From Bacteroidota bacterium (GTDB lineage Bacteria > Bacteroidota > Bacteroidia > B-17B0 > Aurantibacillaceae), in contig JAFDYB010000030.1 in the NCBI GenBank assembly GCA_018267655.1, positions 1 to 36,862 on the forward strand: DNA of 36,862 bases, written 5' to 3'. Positions 18,292-25,365 of this stretch are shown piece by piece; the stretch's first letter is position 1; the number at the start of each line of letters is the position of its first letter. The notes under the pieces were generated by a model. That model saw only the letters and a program-made list of their open reading frames with translations. It was not told where the DNA came from and ran no database searches. Made by a program: the position numbers and the translations under genes.

Positions 18292-18311
18292 ATTGCTTAA
18301 AATTAAGCAAT
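18292..18311. promoter_or_regulatory. Perfect 20-bp palindrome between divergent genes
   Basis: ATTGCTTAA-AA-TTAAGCAAT has two 9-bp arms, placed in the 49-bp gap between pheS and the MORN-vWA gene, 18 bp from the pheS ATG and 11 bp from the other. It could be an operator for a dimeric regulator or fold in the leader RNA. No regulator is identified. Confidence 0.6.
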
Positions 18312-18322
18312 TTTAAAGTTAA

Positions 18323-19456
18323 ATGCGTTGTTTTTTTATACATACTTTTTTACTTTGTTTTTTTAGTCATGCGCAAATTAATCACTTTGTTATTTCGGCA
18401 GGCGATACAATTAATGTAATTGATAAAGATAGTTTAAAGCAAGGTCTTTGGAAGGAGTTTTACATAAATGGAAAATTAAAAAGTGAAGTTGTTTATACAA
18501 ATGGAAAAAAACAAGGCATTGAAATGCTTTGGCGGCAAAGCGGTTGCTTAAAAAAAGAATCTTTTTACAATAAAGGCGTGCTTGATGGGCCGGTAACTTA
18601 TTATAACAAATTTTGCAAAAAAGAATTAATTGAAAGCTTTAAAAACGGAGTTAAAGAAGGCTTAGAAATCTCGTATCATAATAACGGACAAATTGCATCA
18701 GAAGGAATTTTTAAAAAGGGAAATTTAAATGGTATGTACAAAGTTTACAATAAAAAAGGAATGTTTGATTACGAAAGCAGGAGTACTTCTGAGGAGATTG
18801 ATTTTGGACCAGATGCCAACGATACTACAAATAATGCCGTTTACAAAGTATTAATGCGAAATAATAAATGGAAAAAAATAATTATTGTTACAGATCTTAC
18901 ATCAAGCATGTATCCCTACGCAAAGCAAATTAATACTTGGCTTAATTTATATTTTTTAAAAGATACCATAAAACCGTTTTTTGTTTTTTTTAATGATGGG
19001 GATAATAAACGCGATTCTGAAAAAAAAATAGGAAACACCGGCGGCGTATATACATGCCGTGCTAAAAATTGCGACGAGCTAGTTACTACTATGAAACTCA
19101 CTATTAAAAAAGGTAGTGGTGGCGATATACCCGAAAATGTAATCGAAGCTATACTTACAGGAATAAAAAAAATTCACAAGCCTGAAAATATTATTTTAAT
19201 TGCCGATAATTGGGCAAAAGTTAGAGATTTAAATTTATTAAGCAGAATAAAAATTCCTGTAAGAGTAATTTTATGTGGTGTTTATGAAGGTATGGAAATA
19301 AATACCGATTATTTAAATATTGCTTACAAAACTAATGGAAGCATTCACACAATTGAGCAAGATATTACCGAGTTGGTTAATCAAGCATCAAACAAAAAGT
19401 TTAATATAAATGGTTTTGATTATATTATAAAAAGAGGAAGTATTAGAGCAGATTAA
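18323..19456 (+). CDS. Exported MORN-repeat/von Willebrand A-domain fusion
   Basis: 377 residues. Short signal peptide (MRCFFIHTFLLCFFSHA), then about five YwqK-type MORN-variant repeats over about 38-150 (GLWKEFYINGKLKSEVVY and similar), a linker, then a vWA-like domain from about 183 to 350. The metal-ion-dependent adhesion motif is D191-x-T193-x-S195 (TDLTSSM; classical DxSxS with Ser to Thr), followed by GGDIPENVIEAIL (D268) and IILIADNW (D295). MORN variants are common alone in Bacteroidota; this joint arrangement looks unusual. The adjacent convergent gene is a pure MORN protein. Ligand unknown. Confidence 0.8.
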   Translation: MRCFFIHTFLLCFFSHAQINHFVISAGDTINVIDKDSLKQGLWKEFYINGKLKSEVVYTNGKKQGIEMLWRQSGCLKKESFYNKGVLDGPVTYYNKFCKKELIESFKNGVKEGLEISYHNNGQIASEGIFKKGNLNGMYKVYNKKGMFDYESRSTSEEIDFGPDANDTTNNAVYKVLMRNNKWKKIIIVTDLTSSMYPYAKQINTWLNLYFLKDTIKPFFVFFNDGDNKRDSEKKIGNTGGVYTCRAKNCDELVTTMKLTIKKGSGGDIPENVIEAILTGIKKIHKPENIILIADNWAKVRDLNLLSRIKIPVRVILCGVYEGMEINTDYLNIAYKTNGSIHTIEQDITELVNQASNKKFNINGFDYIIKRGSIRAD

Positions 19457-19477
19457 ATTTACAAATAATGAAGCAAA

Positions 19478-20218
19478 TTATTTTTTTGCAGGTTTTTTTC
19501 CTTGAGTATTTGGTTGACTTTTTTGCTCTATTTTATGATTTAAAAAAAATGCTTCAGTTTCTTTTTTAGAAGCTTGTACGCCATTTTTAAACAATTCTTT
19601 GCTTTTGATAGTACCATCATTGTTTTTGTAAATCCAAGGGCCGTTTTTGTTTCCTTTTATATAATACCCAACAGCTGCCTCTACTTTATTGGGAAAATAG
19701 TACGATACTTTCCCATCTAACTCGCCATTTAAGTAACTGCCTTCGCTTTTAACAAGCTGGGCGTTATAAAATTGTTTGTATGGGCCTTCTTTTACATCCA
19801 TTTTATAATTGCAAAATTCCGATACAACACCATCCGGTAAATAAACATAAGAGGTTCCATTTTTTTTACCCATACTATAAACATCTTTTGAAATTAAAAC
19901 GCCTAATTCATCGTAATAAAGCCACACACTATCCTTGGCCTCGCCAATGTATTTTCCTTGCCCCATCTGTTTCCCATTTTGGTGAAATAATTTAGCGTAG
20001 GCTGTTTTGCCTTCATTTTTGAAGTTCATAATAGCTTTAACTGTGTCGTTCGGATAAAAGTATTTAAACGAACCAAAAGGCTTTCCGTTTTTAAATTCTC
20101 CTTTATAAATTGTTTTTCCGGTTTTTTCATCTTTTTTTTCATATAATCCATTTTGAGGAGTTTGTGAAAAAAGAGAAACACTAACAGCTAAAAATATGCA
20201 GGTTAAAAATGATTTCAT
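19478..20218 (-). CDS. Exported YwqK-type MORN-repeat protein
   Basis: 246 residues. Signal peptide MKSFLTCIFLAVSVSLFSQ followed by about seven MORN-variant repeats of about 22 residues (GKTIYKGEFKNGKPFGSFKYFYPN, ..GTSYVYLPDGVVSEFCNY, ..GPWIYKNNDGTIKSKELFKNG), with a Lys/Gln-rich tail after 225. Such repeats form beta-hairpin stacks; in Bacteroidota they are usually annotated as YwqK antitoxin-like, though the toxin partner is not evident here. It is 36 bp downstream of gldH and could be on the ricT-gldH transcript. It shares repeat type with the convergent MORN-vWA gene. Confidence 0.85.
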   Translation of the reverse strand: MKSFLTCIFLAVSVSLFSQTPQNGLYEKKDEKTGKTIYKGEFKNGKPFGSFKYFYPNDTVKAIMNFKNEGKTAYAKLFHQNGKQMGQGKYIGEAKDSVWLYYDELGVLISKDVYSMGKKNGTSYVYLPDGVVSEFCNYKMDVKEGPYKQFYNAQLVKSEGSYLNGELDGKVSYYFPNKVEAAVGYYIKGNKNGPWIYKNNDGTIKSKELFKNGVQASKKETEAFFLNHKIEQKSQPNTQGKKPAKK

Positions 20219-20254
20219 GTATTTTTTATGTAAGTTTTTTATAGTTTTAAAATT

Positions 20255-20734
20255 TTATTTATTGGTTTGCTTTATTTCAAAACCAAAATCCATTATCATT
20301 TGCAGTGGATCTTGCCTCATACCTTGCTGAAAAGTGAATTGATATTTTCCGGGCATTGGAAATTTTGTGCGCTGCTTAATAGGTACTTTTAAATCAAAAA
20401 TATCACCTGCACCACTGCCCATCCATTTACCTTTAGCGTTAGCTAAAACAACTTCCATGGTATCTGTTAATATTTTACCGTCTGGGTATTTAGTAGTTAC
20501 AAATAAAAAAATATTATTAAATGAATATGAATCAGCATGACGAATCATTAATGAAATGTCGTGCATGTTTTGTGCGTCTTTTATATCTACATCAAATATT
20601 GCATTATTTTTTGAACTCCACTCATTATCATTAAACGTTACATATTTGCTATAAATAACATTACGGTTACATGAGCTAAAAGCAATCACCACTAAAATAA
20701 TTGCATATTTAACTATTGTTTTTATCTGTCCCAT
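20255..20734 (-). CDS. gldH: Gliding motility lipoprotein GldH
   Basis: 159 residues; lipoprotein required for gliding in Flavobacterium. The signal sequence ends AFSSC with C22 as lipidated residue; the mature part fits GldH (RNVIYSKYVTFNDNEWSSKNNAIF, then RHADSYSFNNIFLFVTTKYPDGKI, GSGAGDIFDLKVPI). I place the start at the ATG at 20734, since the longer frame extending to 20956 reads through ricT codons in another frame. The first 26 bp overlap the end of ricT, an arrangement conserved in this phylum, implying co-translation. Presence of gldH alone does not prove motility. Confidence 0.93.
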   Translation of the reverse strand: MGQIKTIVKYAIILVVIAFSSCNRNVIYSKYVTFNDNEWSSKNNAIFDVDIKDAQNMHDISLMIRHADSYSFNNIFLFVTTKYPDGKILTDTMEVVLANAKGKWMGSGAGDIFDLKVPIKQRTKFPMPGKYQFTFQQGMRQDPLQMIMDFGFEIKQTNK

Positions 20735-22052
20735 TTTCTTTTTTAGCTTGTTGATTGTTAGGCTTTGGTTTATGATGATGTTTTTTAGGAGGTTGATTAG
20801 GGTTTGATTTATTGTTTGGTTTAGTTTTAGTGCTGCTTGTATTTTGCGATGATTGATTTGCTTGCGTTTGCTTCGTTTGATTTGTGCTTTTAGGTTTAGT
20901 TCCTTTATGTGAGTTGCTTCGATTATTTCTATTACTTTGTTTGCGTTTATGATCAAAGCGTGTTAGGTCATCTTGTCCAACAACGTTTTCATAGGCGGTA
21001 TTTTCAACTTCTACTTTTGTGTTTTCAAGTTGAATTGTTTTAAATTCATTTGGCAATTCGCCTCGCTTGTTAGCTTCAACAGCTTCGCTCACTTGGTTTA
21101 AAGGCAAAGGAAAAATTACACCGGGCTCTGCTTTATAGCTAAACCACATTAGTTCTCTAAAAATATCGGTTTTTTCGAGCTGCATGTCGCCTTTTTTTGT
21201 TTTAATTATTTTACCTTCTAAATTAGGAAATTGCTTTAAGGCATCTAAATAACTATCTAACTCATAATTTAAACAGCATTTTAATTTACCGCATTGCCCG
21301 GCTAGTTTTAGCGGATTAAGAGAGAGTTGCTGATATCTTGCAGCGCTGGTGCTTACGGCTCTATAATCAGTTAACCACGTACTGCAACATAATTCGCGTC
21401 CACATGAGCCAATGCCCCCTAAGCGAGAGGCTTCTTGTCTGGCTCCCACTTGTCGCATCTCAATTCTTACGCCAAATTCAAAGGCAAGCACTTTTATAAG
21501 TTCTCTAAAATCAACCCTTGCATCGGCAGTGTAATAAAATGTTGCTTTTGATTTATCTCCTTGAAATTCAACGTCGCTCAGCTTCATTTCGAGGCCTAAT
21601 TTTATGGCAATACTGCGTGCTTTGTGCATGGTATTGTGCTCAATTGCTTGAGCTTCGCGCCATTTATCAATATCGCTTTGTTTCGCTTTACGATATACTT
21701 TTTTTATTTCCGGGCTATCGGCGTTTATTTGTCGCTTTTTTAGTTGCAGTTTAACCAATTCTCCACCAAGAGAAACTACGCCAATATCATGACCGGGTGT
21801 GGCTTCAACAGCAACTATATCGCCCGTTTGTAATTGCAAATTATTTACATTTCTATAATAGTCTTTGCGCGAATTTTTAAAGCGAATTTCAAACACGTCA
21901 AACTCTTTTTGACCGTCGGGCAAGCGCATATTAGCCAGCCAGTCAAAAACCGAAAGTTTATTGCAACTGTCTAAAGTGCCGCAAGAGCCATTATTATTAC
22001 ATCCGGCCGGTTTACCGCCATTGGTTGTTCCACAACCACTTCCACAACTCAT
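20709..22052 (-). CDS. ricT: RicT (YaaT/PSP1 domain) protein
   Basis: 447 residues. The Gly/Cys-rich start (MSCGSGCGTTNGG) and PSP1 core (about 35-330; DIVAVEATPGHDIGVVSLGGELV, GLEMKLSDVEFQGDKSKATFYYTADARVDFRELIK) carry the conserved Cys motifs SCGRELCCSTW and CGKLKCCLNYE. In Bacillus RicT works in a complex affecting RNase Y cleavage of mRNA; its Bacteroidota role is less clear. Residues about 365-447 are a disordered Asn/Lys/Gln-rich tail with low-complexity repeats, and the tail codes for the gldH start in another frame. A long hairpin sits immediately before the ATG. Confidence 0.93.
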   Translation of the reverse strand: MSCGSGCGTTNGGKPAGCNNNGSCGTLDSCNKLSVFDWLANMRLPDGQKEFDVFEIRFKNSRKDYYRNVNNLQLQTGDIVAVEATPGHDIGVVSLGGELVKLQLKKRQINADSPEIKKVYRKAKQSDIDKWREAQAIEHNTMHKARSIAIKLGLEMKLSDVEFQGDKSKATFYYTADARVDFRELIKVLAFEFGVRIEMRQVGARQEASRLGGIGSCGRELCCSTWLTDYRAVSTSAARYQQLSLNPLKLAGQCGKLKCCLNYELDSYLDALKQFPNLEGKIIKTKKGDMQLEKTDIFRELMWFSYKAEPGVIFPLPLNQVSEAVEANKRGELPNEFKTIQLENTKVEVENTAYENVVGQDDLTRFDHKRKQSNRNNRSNSHKGTKPKSTNQTKQTQANQSSQNTSSTKTKPNNKSNPNQPPKKHHHKPKPNNQQAKKENGTDKNNS

Positions 22053-22057
22053 AGTTC

Positions 22058-22089
22058 AAAAATAATTACGCCTAAAGGTAATTATTTTT
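22058..22089. promoter_or_regulatory. 12-bp-arm inverted repeat at the ricT start
   Basis: AAAAATAATTAC (22058-22069) pairs perfectly with GTAATTATTTTT (22078-22089) across GCCTAAAG. On the minus strand the repeat ends 5 bp before the ricT ATG, and a TATTTTTG (22064-22057) -7 match overlaps it, so the site could be a promoter with an operator, or part of the leader. It lies between ricT and a divergent gene. Confidence 0.6.
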
Positions 22090-22112
22090 ATCGAATTTAT
22101 TAATTTGGCTAA

Positions 22113-22937
22113 ATGAGAATTGTTTTCCCTTTTTTAATATTTTTAAGTATTACTAAATTATATGGGCAAGACAACGTTTATACTACTAACGGAAACAAAA
22201 TAATAGCCACTGTTAGCGAGGTTTTAGATAGTACTGTTGTTTTAGGCACAGGCAACAAGCATCAAAAAATTAATAAATCAACTATATTGTTAATTGAATA
22301 TGCTAATGGCATAATTGAACTATACAACACATCTGAAAAAGAAATGGCATTACAACATGTTCATAAAAAAAACAGATTTAGCGATTCAATAAAAACAAAT
22401 TTATTTTCGTTAAATACCTTAATGATTTGTAATGGCGATATTGAGCTTGCTGCCGAAAAACTACTTTTAACCCGAAAATTGGGGCTCGGTGTGTTTGGAA
22501 ATTACAGCTTTAATAAATATACAGGCTTTATGAATGCTATGTTGTTGCTATTATCTAAAGCGCATAAAACATACGACTTTGGGGCGTATTTAAATTTATA
22601 TTTTAATCCCAAAAATCCTAAAAATTTATTTGGCTGCGGGTTAAATACGCAATACACCGGCTTTAATTTTACATCGATTTTAAGTTCACAAAACCAAAAT
22701 TTTATTTATCAAGCAAAAAATGCTTTTTTTATTTCAAATACAGTAAATTTAAATTACACTCATTTTTTAATTCGCGATTTATTTATAAGATTTTCAGGTG
22801 AATTAGGCATCACATATCTTAATTCAACTTGCAAAGAAGATTTTAACTTTCGAATTTACCGAAACACAGGATATTCTTATAACACAAACGTTTTACCAAT
22901 GCTAAAATTGAACATTAATATTGGCTTTAAATTTTAA
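22113..22937 (+). CDS. Exported barrel-type protein, member 1 of a pair
   Basis: 274 residues. Signal peptide MRIVFPFLIFLSITKLYGQ; then a short N-terminal domain that reads as a nickable small beta domain (TTNGNKIIATVSEVLDSTVVLGT, KINKSTILLIEYANGIIELYN), then alternating hydrophobic/polar strands with C-terminal NINIGFKF. The final F fits an outer-membrane beta-barrel. No family named. Its neighbour shares the N-terminal pattern (KSGKLEKVTIQNINKHFVTYK / KELLFIEKSNGYRHYF). A near -7 element (TTAATTTG) ends 5 bp before the ATG. Function unknown. Confidence 0.7.
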   Translation: MRIVFPFLIFLSITKLYGQDNVYTTNGNKIIATVSEVLDSTVVLGTGNKHQKINKSTILLIEYANGIIELYNTSEKEMALQHVHKKNRFSDSIKTNLFSLNTLMICNGDIELAAEKLLLTRKLGLGVFGNYSFNKYTGFMNAMLLLLSKAHKTYDFGAYLNLYFNPKNPKNLFGCGLNTQYTGFNFTSILSSQNQNFIYQAKNAFFISNTVNLNYTHFLIRDLFIRFSGELGITYLNSTCKEDFNFRIYRNTGYSYNTNVLPMLKLNINIGFKF

Positions 22938-23697
22938 AATATTTATCTTAATTTTTACACTAAATGTTTTGCTTACTTTTAGCCAAACAGACAAGCTGTT
23001 TTTTAAATCGGGGAAACTTGAAAAAGTTACAATACAAAATATAAATAAGCATTTTGTTACTTACAAAGCTTCTGATAGTGCTAAAACTTTAATGCATACC
23101 GATTCAAAAGAATTGCTTTTTATCGAAAAATCTAACGGCTATAGGCACTATTTTTTTTCTGAAAAAGAACATTTTTTAAAAGACACAAACATAAAAATTT
23201 CAAATATTATTAGCACCCGCCCTTTGGACATTTTTGGCGGAAGATTATTATTAGAGCATGAGCATTATTTTGCATCAAGTAAAATTGGTTTAGTAATTAC
23301 CGGTGGTATTACATACGATATGCTCCCTGGCTTTGGCAGAAGAGGGAGGAAAAGGAGAGGTGCGATGCCTCAAAAAAATAATGCATCAACTCGCCCTAAT
23401 GGCATTGGTTTTATGGCTGGAATTGATTTAAATTTTTATATAGGAAAAAACAGTAAAAAAACATTTTTTATTGGACCTCGATTACGTTATGGTATTGATA
23501 AAACTATTTTAGATGTAGATGCGGTTACGCTTCAAACACAGTTTGGTTGGCGTTTTGGTGATATGACAAAAAAAGGATTTTTACAATTTCTCTCGTTTGG
23601 TTACGGTTTTGTTACAGTTATTGACGGGCAAACTCGAAACCTTGATAGACCAATACCTTGGGGAAGCATTAACTATCGTGTGGGTTTTGGCTGGTAG
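22921..23697 (+). CDS. Exported barrel-type protein, member 2 of a pair
   Basis: 258 residues, starting with TTG at 22921 inside the last codons of the preceding gene (17-bp overlap): no ATG occurs before about residue 57, and the TTG start gives a good signal peptide (MALNFKIFILIFTLNVLLTF). The N-terminal domain resembles that of member 1; the rest has barrel-like strands (GFMAGIDLNFYIGKN, FFIGPRLRYGID, INYRVGFGW) with an aromatic end. Residues 137-147 hold a basic GRRGRKRRG patch, odd for a barrel and perhaps a loop. Function unknown; the overlap implies co-expression. Confidence 0.7.
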   Translation: MALNFKIFILIFTLNVLLTFSQTDKLFFKSGKLEKVTIQNINKHFVTYKASDSAKTLMHTDSKELLFIEKSNGYRHYFFSEKEHFLKDTNIKISNIISTRPLDIFGGRLLLEHEHYFASSKIGLVITGGITYDMLPGFGRRGRKRRGAMPQKNNASTRPNGIGFMAGIDLNFYIGKNSKKTFFIGPRLRYGIDKTILDVDAVTLQTQFGWRFGDMTKKGFLQFLSFGYGFVTVIDGQTRNLDRPIPWGSINYRVGFGW

Positions 23698-23809
23698 CAC
23701 TTATACTTTGTTTAACCTGCTTACTTTAGTAGAGTCAATTTATTTGAACTTGGCATTACTACTAGACTCAATTTTTAAGATAGCAGTCATTAAATTTTTT
23801 TATCAAATT

Positions 23810-25237
23810 TTAAAAGGCTAATTGATATTGTAATACAATTTGTCCATATCTACTGTAAGGCATCAAATGGCCGGTATTGTCTTCAGCAAAAAAAGGTCTA
23901 TCTTGATAGTCTAATGTAAACTTAGAGTTGTGCCCGTGTATTAACCAATTAATTCCAACATTCCATACGTACATTGGTTTTGCTAATCGGTCGTAAATAG
24001 CATATTGACAATTTACATAGGGTTGTAATGTGCCGTGTTTTTTTAGTAAATCATTTTTAAACTTATAGGCTGCTTGTGCATATAAAATATTTCCGGTTCC
24101 TAAGTAGGGTAGGGCATTGCCATACGAAGCTTTATTAAAATTACTTACGGTTGTACCGGTAGCTACATAAGTGGTTGGGCTAGCACTTGTTGAATAGGTA
24201 GATGTGCCTGTAGCAGGATTATCGGCTCCGGAAACTTTAATAAAATTTTTACCGTAATTATAATTTGAATAACTGGCATAAAAACTAACAGCAGTTCCTT
24301 TTTCTTTGTTGATTGGTGCGTCGTAATATATATCTGCTGAAAAGAGCGCAAGGTCTGTAGTCATTGTATCGTTTATAACCTTTGGTAAAGGGTTGTATAT
24401 TGTGTTTGAATAAGTGTAGGCCATTGCGTCTTTTTGAAAATAAAATCCTGCTCCAATATTTAATACTTTTTTCTTACCCAAGTAAGTACCTGTAAAAGCT
24501 GGCCCTACGTTGCTTTCCTGATCAAAAAATTGCCACATGAGGTAACCTTGCGAAACTAATTTAGGCGGTTTAATTGAAAATGTTGAGACTTCTGTTGGCA
24601 AATTACCTGAAAAGGGATCGGTTATGCCGCTTGTTGTTTGAATGATAAAAGGTTTTGCAAGCGAAATGCGATAATCTAATTTACCTAATTTGCCTTTTGC
24701 ATAAAAGCCTAGGCGCCTTACAAATTGATCGTAGGTGTCGTTAGTTACTTCTTGAAAATCAGGAGGGCCTAATACCGTAATAGATGAAACCGATACGTTT
24801 GAAAAACGCGAGGGGCCATTCCAGCCATTTAATCCAAATCCAATAGCCAAATGTTTTTTTATAAATTCATAATCGGCTGTAATATCATGAAAAAAACTTT
24901 GTGCTTTACGGGGGGTGAGATAATTTAAGTTGTTTTGCCCAAATTGAACAAAGAGGCCAACTCTATCGGCAATTTTACCACTTAACACAAATCTTATTCT
25001 TCGAATACTTGCATCATAAATTTCGTTTTGTAAAAAACCGTTTACATTAGTTGAGGGATTTGTTTGAGTGTAACGCACCCAAACCTGATTTGTTATGTTT
25101 AATTTTAAGTATAACGAACTGTCTTTACTATCTGTAAAAAATTTTAGCCCATCTTTTAGTTTGTCAGAGAATTGTGCGCTTAAGCTCAACTCAAAAGAGA
25201 TGAATAAAATGGTTGATATTTGCTTAAAATTAATCAT
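23810..25237 (-). CDS. Outer-membrane porin, OprP/OprO-like
   Basis: 475 residues. Signal peptide (MINFKQISTILFISFELSLSAQ) followed by a region rich in amphipathic strands: IRRIRFVLSGKIADRVGLFVQFGQNNL, RLGFYAKGKLGKLDYRISLAKP, and a typical closing SRYGQIVLQYQLAF ending in Phe. This is the phosphate-selective porin O/P type, though the ligand is not proved. It is single-gene, converging on the barrel pair. Upstream are a -7 element and six 11-bp repeats that look like a Pho box, which would fit control by phosphate. Confidence 0.82.
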   Translation of the reverse strand: MINFKQISTILFISFELSLSAQFSDKLKDGLKFFTDSKDSSLYLKLNITNQVWVRYTQTNPSTNVNGFLQNEIYDASIRRIRFVLSGKIADRVGLFVQFGQNNLNYLTPRKAQSFFHDITADYEFIKKHLAIGFGLNGWNGPSRFSNVSVSSITVLGPPDFQEVTNDTYDQFVRRLGFYAKGKLGKLDYRISLAKPFIIQTTSGITDPFSGNLPTEVSTFSIKPPKLVSQGYLMWQFFDQESNVGPAFTGTYLGKKKVLNIGAGFYFQKDAMAYTYSNTIYNPLPKVINDTMTTDLALFSADIYYDAPINKEKGTAVSFYASYSNYNYGKNFIKVSGADNPATGTSTYSTSASPTTYVATGTTVSNFNKASYGNALPYLGTGNILYAQAAYKFKNDLLKKHGTLQPYVNCQYAIYDRLAKPMYVWNVGINWLIHGHNSKFTLDYQDRPFFAEDNTGHLMPYSRYGQIVLQYQLAF

Positions 25238-25252
25238 ACGTTAAATTTTATG

Positions 25253-25260
25253 CAAATATT
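25253..25260 (-). promoter_or_regulatory. -7 element of the porin promoter (AATATTTG)
   Basis: Seven of eight bases match TAnnTTTG on the minus strand, 15 bp before the porin ATG. There is no TTG at -33; that place is filled by the 11-bp repeats, as expected for an activator-dependent promoter. Confidence 0.55.
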
Positions 25261-25265
25261 AAAAC

Positions 25266-25331
25266 TTAACTGTTGGTAAACGTTAGCTTAACAATAAGTT
25301 AATATTAAGCCAATGTTAAGTTAATGTTTGC
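25266..25331 (-). promoter_or_regulatory. Six tandem 11-bp direct repeats, Pho-box-like
   Basis: Read on the minus strand the 66 bp divide exactly into GCAAACATTAA, CTTAACATTGG, CTTAATATTAA, CTTATTGTTAA, GCTAACGTTTA and CCAACAGTTAA (consensus CTTAACATTAA). The 11-bp period and TTAACA core match the direct-repeat geometry of PhoB and PhoP boxes (PhoP consensus TTAACA spaced by 5 bp). The array ends 5 bp upstream of the -7 element, overlapping the -33 position, consistent with activator binding. The assignment to a PhoB-type regulator is inference. Confidence 0.65.
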
Positions 25332-25365
25332 GGAATGTAAAAATTGAGTGTGTAAAATCTTTTAA

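Noticed and set aside
20735..20956. 74-residue N-terminal extension of GldH
   Set aside because: It runs through the ricT coding tail in another frame; it is a low-complexity shadow and would remove the lipoprotein signal from the N-terminus.
23727..23774. Near-direct repeat (TAGTAGAGTCAATTT / TACTAGACTCAATTT) between convergent genes
   Set aside because: Only two copies at 13 of 15 bases in a short spacer between convergent stops; no structure or function could be argued.
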